A stretch of 5,122 bases of DNA from an uncultured Desulfovibrio sp. (GTDB lineage Bacteria > Desulfobacterota > Desulfovibrionia > Desulfovibrionales > Desulfovibrionaceae), in contig CAMLXE010000153.1 in the NCBI GenBank assembly GCA_946490455.1, positions 1 to 5,122 of the forward strand. Reading direction: 5' to 3'. This document shows positions 1 to 3,445 of this stretch, piece by piece; within the stretch, counting starts at the first letter, position 1, and each line of letters opens with the position of its first letter. The notes beneath the pieces were generated by a model, which had not been told where the DNA came from, ran no database searches, and worked only from the letters and a program-made list of their open reading frames with translations. Position numbers and translations under genes: made by a program.

Positions 1-715
1 CCGTGCCATCCGCATAGCAGCCGGAACCGATGACGGGCGTATCCCCCACCCGTCCGGGGAGCTTGTTGGTCATGCCGCCGGTGGAGGTGGCGGCTGCCAG
101 ATGTCCTTCGCTGTCCAGAGCAACGGCGCCAACGGTTCCCATTTTCTTCTGTTCGTCCAGCGGATTGCCGATAAAGCTCATGCCGGACCGCTTCATGGAG
201 GCAGCCCCGTCATGATCCAGAACCATGTTTCCGGGATTCTGCTTCTGCGCCTGATGGAGCTGGGCAAGACGCTGCTCCGTGTGGAAATAGGATTCCGGTT
301 CAAAGGCAACGCCATGCTTCCGCAGAAAGTCCATGGCGCCTTCCCCGGTCATGAAGACATGGGGCGACTGCTCCATCACCACCCGGGCAGCCCGAATCGG
401 GTTTCTGACGCCATGCACGCAGGAAATGGCCCCTGCGGCAAGGGTGCGCCCATCCATGACTGCGGCGTCAAGTTCGTGTGTTTCCGCGCTGGTATAGACC
501 GCGCCGCGCCCGGCATTGAACAATGGACAATCCTCAAGCATGGACACGGCCAGCGTCACCACGTCCAGAGCCGAAGCGCCCGCAGCAAGCGCCTCCTGCC
601 CCTTTTCCAGAATGGTGCGCAACGCATTTCGGTATTCGCGTTCTGCCTCGGCAGAAAGAGCCTTGCGGTTGATGGTGCCCGCACCTCCGTGAATGGCCAG
701 AACAGGATATGCCAT
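1..715 (-). CDS. iaaA: Isoaspartyl peptidase / type 2 L-asparaginase (Ntn-hydrolase), C-terminus cut off by window edge
   Basis: This is a plant-type L-asparaginase/isoaspartyl dipeptidase. The family hydrolyses L-asparagine and beta-aspartyl dipeptides after self-cleavage into alpha and beta subunits. The N-terminus has the typical AIHGGAGT stretch (residues 7-14). FNAGRGAV follows at 66-73 and a conserved RNPI at 104-107. The cleavage site is G193/T194 within GTVGAVALD, which makes T194 the expected N-terminal nucleophile of the beta subunit. TSTGGMTNKLPGRVGD (210-225) carries the substrate-binding Thr, Arg and Asp known from E. coli IaaA. The visible part is 238 residues. Family members are usually about 310-325, so roughly 80 C-terminal residues lie outside the window. 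The start at 715 is supported by AAGGGGG (722-728), 6 nt upstream. No signal peptide is seen, so the protein is probably cytoplasmic. A terminator hairpin lies directly upstream of the ribosome binding site. The family call is very secure; exact substrate preference cannot be read from sequence. Confidence 0.95.
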   Translation of the reverse strand, partial: MAYPVLAIHGGAGTINRKALSAEAEREYRNALRTILEKGQEALAAGASALDVVTLAVSMLEDCPLFNAGRGAVYTSAETHELDAAVMDGRTLAAGAISCVHGVRNPIRAARVVMEQSPHVFMTGEGAMDFLRKHGVAFEPESYFHTEQRLAQLHQAQKQNPGNMVLDHDGAASMKRSGMSFIGNPLDEQKKMGTVGAVALDSEGHLAAATSTGGMTNKLPGRVGDTPVIGSGCYADGT

Positions 716-721
716 AGTTTT

Positions 722-728
722 CCCCCTT
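722..728 (-). promoter_or_regulatory. Ribosome binding site of the asparaginase gene
   Basis: On the minus strand the bases read AAGGGGG, ending 6 nt before the ATG at 715. This fixes the start codon. It lies only 10 nt downstream of the terminator-like hairpin (739-766), so that hairpin could influence ribosome access if the transcript passes through it. Confidence 0.75.
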
Positions 729-738
729 GAGAATATGA

Positions 739-766
739 AAAGGCCGCGACCCTCATCGCGGCCTTT
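739..766 (-). terminator. Intrinsic terminator hairpin after the DUF1269 gene
   Basis: A perfect 11-bp inverted repeat, AAAGGCCGCGA (739-749) against TCGCGGCCTTT (756-766), encloses a 6-nt loop. Read on the minus strand the stem ends in CCTTT and continues TCAT, giving a short U-run as in Rho-independent terminators. It begins 50 nt after the DUF1269 stop at 817, so it most likely ends that transcript. Only 23 nt separate it from the asparaginase start, leaving no room for a promoter between them. Confidence 0.85.
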
Positions 767-779
767 CAGGTAGCCGGAA

Positions 780-808
780 ATGCTATCACCACTTACGGCG
801 TTTGTATA
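780..808 (-). promoter_or_regulatory. Candidate sigma70-type promoter for the asparaginase gene
   Basis: On the minus strand TATACA (803-808) matches the -35 consensus at 4 of 6 positions. A 17-nt spacer leads to TAGCAT (780-785), also 4 of 6, preceded by TGA, which resembles an extended -10. Transcription would start near 773, placing the 739-766 hairpin inside the leader. Matches this weak occur by chance, so this is a suggestion that fits the layout. Confidence 0.3.
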
Positions 809-816
809 GTCCGAAA

Positions 817-1326
817 TCAGCTCTGCCCGTTCCGGGGAACGATACGGTCCAGAGCGGCTTCCATCTCGTTCTCGTCCTTGTGGGTCAGGGCCGTGTGCAT
901 CACGACACCGCCCGACGCGGCAAGGGCATCCGTAACGATGTCCACAAAGGCTTCGTCAACCGGCATGAACAGGGCCGAGCTGCCCGGCTTCAGGTGGGAG
1001 GCCAGTTCCCGGACAAAGGGCTTGCCGATGCCGAAGTCGCCCAGTTCGCCGGCGGCCGCGCCAATGCCCGCACCTGCGACCGCGCCGATCAGAGGATTCA
1101 GGAAGAGCACGCCGATCAGAATGCCCCAGGCGCCTCCGACAAAGGCGCCGTCACGAGTGAGAAAGTGCTTGTACTGAAGATGGGTCTCTCCACTGGCGTC
1201 ACGCTCGGCAACAACGAAACGGTCGGGATCAATCTTGTCCGAAACGGGATGCTTGCGCAGTTCGACAGCATAGGAAGCGGCCCTGTCCACATCACCCGAA
1301 AAGATGACAACAACGAGATGGTTCAT
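817..1326 (-). CDS. DUF1269-family Gly-rich protein, probably membrane-associated
   Basis: This 169-residue protein matches the length and pattern of the DUF1269 family, whose function is unknown. An N-terminal alpha/beta-like part begins MNHLVVVIFSG (1-11) and contains SGDVDRAASYAVEL. A central hydrophobic, glycine-rich stretch (about 60-95, GGAWGILIGVLFLNPLIGAVAGAGIGAAAG in pattern) could form a helical hairpin or glycine zipper. Then come DFGIGKPFVREL (97-108) and PGSSALFMPVD (114-124), both typical of the family. The start at 1326 is preferred over an upstream ATG at 1353 because AAAGGAG lies 7 nt before it and the family usually starts with this first beta strand. It lies 82 nt behind the prenyltransferase gene on the same strand and ends 50 nt before a terminator, so it may be co-transcribed or have its own promoter. 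Family assignment is good; role unknown. Confidence 0.88.
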   Translation of the reverse strand: MNHLVVVIFSGDVDRAASYAVELRKHPVSDKIDPDRFVVAERDASGETHLQYKHFLTRDGAFVGGAWGILIGVLFLNPLIGAVAGAGIGAAAGELGDFGIGKPFVRELASHLKPGSSALFMPVDEAFVDIVTDALAASGGVVMHTALTHKDENEMEAALDRIVPRNGQS

Positions 1327-1333
1327 GAGATAA

Positions 1334-1340
1334 CTCCTTT
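1334..1340 (-). promoter_or_regulatory. Ribosome binding site that decides the DUF1269 start
   Basis: AAAGGAG on the minus strand lies 7 nt upstream of the ATG at 1326. It falls inside the longer reading frame that opens at 1353, and so argues for the shorter protein. Confidence 0.75.
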
Positions 1341-1376
1341 TGATTAGAGCCATAGCGCGACCACCCGGTGCTGGCT

Positions 1377-1382
1377 ACTATA
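1377..1382 (-). promoter_or_regulatory. Possible -10 element upstream of the DUF1269 gene
   Basis: TATAGT on the minus strand matches the -10 consensus at 5 of 6 positions and sits just downstream of an AT-rich run that includes eight T residues. No convincing -35 hexamer is seen 16-18 nt upstream. It could drive the DUF1269 gene separately from the prenyltransferase gene; support is weak. Confidence 0.25.
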
Positions 1383-1387
1383 TTTTC

Positions 1388-1409
1388 AAAAAAAATCATG
1401 CTTGCGCAT
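1388..1409 (-). terminator. Weak terminator-like element at the end of the prenyltransferase gene
   Basis: On the minus strand a small hairpin, ATGC-GCAA-GCAT (1398-1409, GNRA-type loop), overlaps the last base of the coding end. After GA it is followed by eight consecutive T residues (1388-1395). The T-run suits intrinsic termination, but a 4-bp stem is unusually short, so termination may be partial or absent. Confidence 0.3.
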
Positions 1410-2359
1410 CAGGACCAGATCACGCCGGCAATCAGAAGGACGCCGTTGAGCAGGTAGAGCTTGCGGACAAGATGCCCGTGCCGGTCCAGCTCCAGCCATT
1501 CCGTGGCCTGATGGATCAGCCGACAGGTCTTCCAGTACAGCGGGAAGGTCAGAAGGCCAAGGAAAACGGGCCAGCCCGCTATGCCGCAGGCCCAGAGATT
1601 GAGCATCAGCACCCATACGGCAGGCCACCACAGCCGAAAGACCAGTTCCGCCTTTTCCTTTCCAAGAATGTTGGCAAGCGTCCTCTTGCCCGCGGCAAGG
1701 TCGGTCTCGATCTCCGGCAGGCTCTGATAATAGAGAATGCCGGCCACCATAAGCCCCACGGGAAGGGCAAGGGCAAGGGCAACCGGCGAAAAGGCTCCGG
1801 CCATGACCGCATAGGACCCGACCACCATGATGAAGCCCATGTTCAGACACACAAAGACCTCGCCAAGGCCCCGGCAGCCGTAGCGGACAGGCGGCGCCAC
1901 ATAGAAGATGGCGGAGAGGATGGCAAAGATGATGAGTCCCCAGAGCCAGGTCTGACCGCTGTTTTCCACAAGCCATCCCCCGACGATCACCGTTCCGACA
2001 ACCAGCCCGACAATGACAAGACTGATCTGGCGCGGACTGATCCAGCCGTTCTGAATGACCTGTGTCCCGCCGATGGTTTCCTCCGTATCGACGCCTTCCA
2101 GATAGTCAAAAAGGTCATTGGCGATATTGGCAACCGTGTGCAGGAAAAAGCATCCCAGAAGGACAAGGAGGCACAGTTTCCACGGCCAGTAGCCGAGATC
2201 GCGCGCCGCCAGAACAAAACCGAGTCCCACCGGGATGAGGTCCACAATAAGGAACGGAGGACGGCAGGCCCTCCACCAGACCCGTATCTGCTGCCGCAGG
2301 GTCAGGACCGGCGCGTCAGGACGCTTCGGAGCCAGTGCGGCCTTCAACTTGTCACGCAT
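1409..2359 (-). CDS. UbiA-family membrane prenyltransferase, MenA-like
   Basis: This 316-residue integral membrane protein attaches a polyprenyl chain to an aromatic acceptor, most likely in menaquinone synthesis. The first Asp-rich motif is NDLFDYLEGVD (81-91), which binds Mg-diphosphate in this family. YVAPPVRYGCRGLGE (153-167) is a MenA-type signature. The second acidic motif is EIETD (216-220), followed by GKRTLA (224-229). Hydrophobic segments at about 37-55, 61-80, 112-131, 138-156, 168-190, 193-211, 243-262, 263-279 and 300-315 fit the nine-helix UbiA fold. The start at 2359 is chosen because AAGGGG lies 5 nt upstream; an in-frame ATG at 2446 would add 29 polar residues. The usual MenA second motif has N..RD..D, here S..PE..D, so the acceptor could differ (for example the naphthoate of the futalosine route). 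It is divergent from nadK. Family is certain, substrate is not. Confidence 0.9.
   Translation of the reverse strand: MRDKLKAALAPKRPDAPVLTLRQQIRVWWRACRPPFLIVDLIPVGLGFVLAARDLGYWPWKLCLLVLLGCFFLHTVANIANDLFDYLEGVDTEETIGGTQVIQNGWISPRQISLVIVGLVVGTVIVGGWLVENSGQTWLWGLIIFAILSAIFYVAPPVRYGCRGLGEVFVCLNMGFIMVVGSYAVMAGAFSPVALALALPVGLMVAGILYYQSLPEIETDLAAGKRTLANILGKEKAELVFRLWWPAVWVLMLNLWACGIAGWPVFLGLLTFPLYWKTCRLIHQATEWLELDRHGHLVRKLYLLNGVLLIAGVIWS
1763..1782. repeat. Short tandem hexamer repeat inside the prenyltransferase gene
   Basis: AAGGGC is repeated three times and followed by AA. On the coding strand this encodes an alternating Ala-Leu run (residues 194-199) at the start of a membrane helix. Slippage by one unit would add or remove an Ala-Leu pair without a frameshift. 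Confidence 0.7.
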
Positions 2360-2364
2360 GATTT

Positions 2365-2370
2365 CCCCTT
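2365..2370 (-). promoter_or_regulatory. Ribosome binding site of the prenyltransferase gene
   Basis: AAGGGG on the minus strand ends 5 nt before the ATG at 2359. It favours this start over the upstream in-frame ATG at 2446, before which I see no comparable site. Confidence 0.7.
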
Positions 2371-2372
2371 CG

Positions 2373-2400
2373 TTGCAAGATGCCTGCCGGTCGGCATGAT
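2373..2400 (+). promoter_or_regulatory. Candidate sigma70-type promoter for nadK
   Basis: TTGCAA (2373-2378) and CATGAT (2395-2400) each match the consensus at 4 of 6 positions, with a 16-nt spacer. Transcription would begin near 2407 and give a leader of about 178 nt containing the stem-loop at 2492-2525. A small palindrome (2385-2396) occupies the spacer and runs into the -10. Weak evidence only. Confidence 0.25.
2380..2397. repeat. Inverted repeat in the divergent promoter region
   Basis: TGCCG-GT-CGGCA (2385-2396) is a 12-bp near-palindrome. An outer pair, ATGCC (2380-2384) and GGCAT (2393-2397), offers an alternative pairing around it. It lies between the candidate nadK -35 and -10 and also in the probable prenyltransferase leader. 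It could be an operator or a leader hairpin, but GC-rich palindromes of this size also arise by chance. Confidence 0.35.
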
Positions 2401-2417
2401 CTGTCCGGCGGAACCGA

Positions 2418-2446
2418 ATCCTACACACGGAAGCGGAGATCGACAA
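2418..2446 (-). promoter_or_regulatory. Candidate sigma70-type promoter for the prenyltransferase gene
   Basis: On the minus strand TTGTCG (2441-2446) and TAGGAT (2418-2423) each match the consensus at 4 of 6 positions with an ideal 17-nt spacer. Transcription would start near 2411, about 50 nt before the coding start. It overlaps the face-to-face nadK promoter region, so the two could interfere. Weak matches, plausible location. Confidence 0.3.
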
Positions 2447-2553
2447 TGCCTGACCGCATTCCGGAACAAAAAGATTTCGCTTCTGGGGATGGAAACAGGC
2501 CCTTCCGGTGCAGAAGGTCTGTTTCGCCCTCTGAACGCAAAGATTCCTGTTGA
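2446..2553 (+). CDS. Possible 35-codon upstream reading frame in the nadK leader
   Basis: A short frame starts at ATG 2446, with GGAG (2435-2438) 7 nt upstream, and ends with TGA at 2551-2553, 31 nt before the nadK ATG. The predicted peptide is hydrophilic and Arg/Lys-rich, begins MPDRIPEQKDF, and has no recognisable domain, signal or membrane segment. The strong AAAGGAGG site (2557-2564) follows its stop by only 3 nt. It could be a leader peptide that couples translation to nadK, but an open frame of this size is easily found by chance. Its start also overlaps the candidate promoter of the opposite gene. I do not claim it is expressed. Confidence 0.2.
   Translation: MPDRIPEQKDFASGDGNRPFRCRRSVSPSERKDSC
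2492..2525 (+). promoter_or_regulatory. Strong stem-loop in the nadK 5' leader
   Basis: GAAACAG (2492-2498) pairs perfectly with CTGTTTC (2519-2525). Inside it, CCTTC (2501-2505) pairs with GAAGG (2513-2517) around a 7-nt loop. A G-U pair (2499/2518) joins the two stems with one bulged C (2500), giving 13 base pairs in total. No U-run follows on either strand, so it is not an ordinary intrinsic terminator. It could be a leader RNA element, a transcription-factor operator read as DNA, or chance. It ends 59 nt before the nadK start. I do not recognise it as a known riboswitch. Confidence 0.45.
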
Positions 2554-2556
2554 AGA

Positions 2557-2564
2557 AAAGGAGG
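2557..2564 (+). promoter_or_regulatory. Perfect Shine-Dalgarno sequence set unusually far from the nadK ATG
   Basis: AAAGGAGG is a near-ideal ribosome binding site, but the first usable start codon after it is the nadK ATG at 2585, 20 nt downstream. No ATG, GTG or TTG in any frame lies at the usual 5-10 nt. A second GGAGG (2580-2584) directly abuts the ATG with no spacer. Neither site is normally placed. Confidence 0.5.
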
Positions 2565-2584
2565 CTTTCTACTACTTACGGAGG

Positions 2585-3445
2585 ATGCAGTCCATCACTT
2601 CTGTTCTTCTTGTTACCAAGAGCCGCCACAGGTTCGCCGAACACACCGCCGCCCAGATCGGGCAGTGGCTTGAGTCGTGCGGTGTTTCCTGCCCGACTCT
2701 TGCCGCCGACTGTCCGCAGGAAACCCTGCTCGAAACGGCGCATACCGTTCAGGCAGCAATCATTCTTGGTGGAGACGGAACCTTTGTCGGGGTTGCGCGC
2801 AAGCTGACGGGACTGGGGATTCCCCTGCTCGGCATCAACTTCGGTCAGGTCGGCTTTCTCGCGGAAGTTTCCTGCGACAACTGGAAACCGATTCTCCGGA
2901 AGCTCCTTGCCGGCGAACTCACCGTCCACCCCCGCTCGGTCCTCATCTGGTCGGTCATCCATGAAGGCAAGACCATCCGCAAGGGCCATGCCGCCAATGA
3001 CATCGTTGTGGGACGCGGCGCCGTAGCCAGAATCCTTCCCATTCAGGTTTCCGTGGACGGGGAAGACCTTGGACGTGTCCGTTCGGACGGCATCATCGTC
3101 TCCACGCCGCTCGGAACTTCTGCCTATGCGCTCTCCGCGCACGGTGCGCTGGTCCATCCGGAAGTTCAGGCCCTGGCGCTGACGCCCATTTCTCCCTTTT
3201 TCCGCAGCTTTCCTCCCATGCTGCTGCCCAGAACAAGCCTTGTCAGCCTGAAGACGGATTCGCCCGACGGCTTTCTGACCATTGACGGACAGGAAGGCTT
3301 CCCGGTGGCAGAGGGCGACATCATCCGGGTTCGGAGCATGGACGCGGGACTCCAGCTCATTGCCTCCGGCGAAAGCAGCTACTATCAGCGACTGTGCGAA
3401 CGCGGCTTCATCAATACGCGGCCCCTTCCTGTGGAGAAGGCATGA
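2585..3445 (+). CDS. nadK: NAD kinase
   Basis: This 286-residue cytoplasmic enzyme phosphorylates NAD to NADP and supplies the reducing-cofactor pool for biosynthesis. The length is normal for bacterial NAD kinases. The hallmark GGDGT lies at 62-66, with D64 the expected catalytic base. GINFGQVGFLAE (83-94) matches the NAD kinase core, and ND (138-139) sits where NE or ND binds the nicotinamide ribose. SDGIIVSTPLGTSAYALSAHG (167-187) is the glycine-rich second motif. LTPISPFF (199-206) and DGQEG (234-238) complete the C-terminal domain. Variations from the common TPTGSTAY...SAGGP are L176, T178-S179 and H186. ATG 2585 is chosen because homologues begin just before the first beta strand (SVLLVTK); the frame is open far upstream, but only by chance through the opposite gene. 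Its last codons overlap the next gene by 4 nt. The leader contains a stem-loop and an oddly spaced ribosome binding site. Confidence 0.95.
   Translation: MQSITSVLLVTKSRHRFAEHTAAQIGQWLESCGVSCPTLAADCPQETLLETAHTVQAAIILGGDGTFVGVARKLTGLGIPLLGINFGQVGFLAEVSCDNWKPILRKLLAGELTVHPRSVLIWSVIHEGKTIRKGHAANDIVVGRGAVARILPIQVSVDGEDLGRVRSDGIIVSTPLGTSAYALSAHGALVHPEVQALALTPISPFFRSFPPMLLPRTSLVSLKTDSPDGFLTIDGQEGFPVAEGDIIRVRSMDAGLQLIASGESSYYQRLCERGFINTRPLPVEKA
3433..3440 (+). promoter_or_regulatory. Ribosome binding site of the DUF89-like gene, inside nadK
   Basis: GGAGAAGG lies within the last nadK codons. Its GGAG part ends 5 nt before the ATG at 3442, which overlaps the nadK stop as ATGA. This arrangement suits re-initiation by ribosomes finishing nadK. 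Confidence 0.75.

Noticed and set aside
101..730. 209-codon plus-strand frame over the asparaginase gene
   Set aside because: The minus strand encodes an intact Ntn-hydrolase with all hallmark motifs; the plus frame has none.
802..1347. 181-codon plus-strand frame opposite the DUF1269 gene
   Set aside because: No recognisable protein pattern, and the minus strand matches a known family over its full length.
2360..2446. N-terminal extension of the prenyltransferase to ATG 2446
   Set aside because: It would add 29 Arg-rich polar residues with no good ribosome binding site, whereas ATG 2359 has AAGGGG at a suitable distance.
2492..2525. Intrinsic terminator interpretation of the nadK leader stem-loop
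   Set aside because: No U-run follows the stem on either strand, and no gene ends near it.
1340..2584. Long upstream extension of the nadK reading frame through the opposite strand of the prenyltransferase gene
   Set aside because: The extension is polar, low-complexity antisense translation. NAD kinase homology begins right after ATG 2585.
2489..2584. Alternative nadK start at ATG 2489
   Set aside because: It would add 32 residues not expected in NAD kinases and lacks a correctly spaced ribosome binding site.
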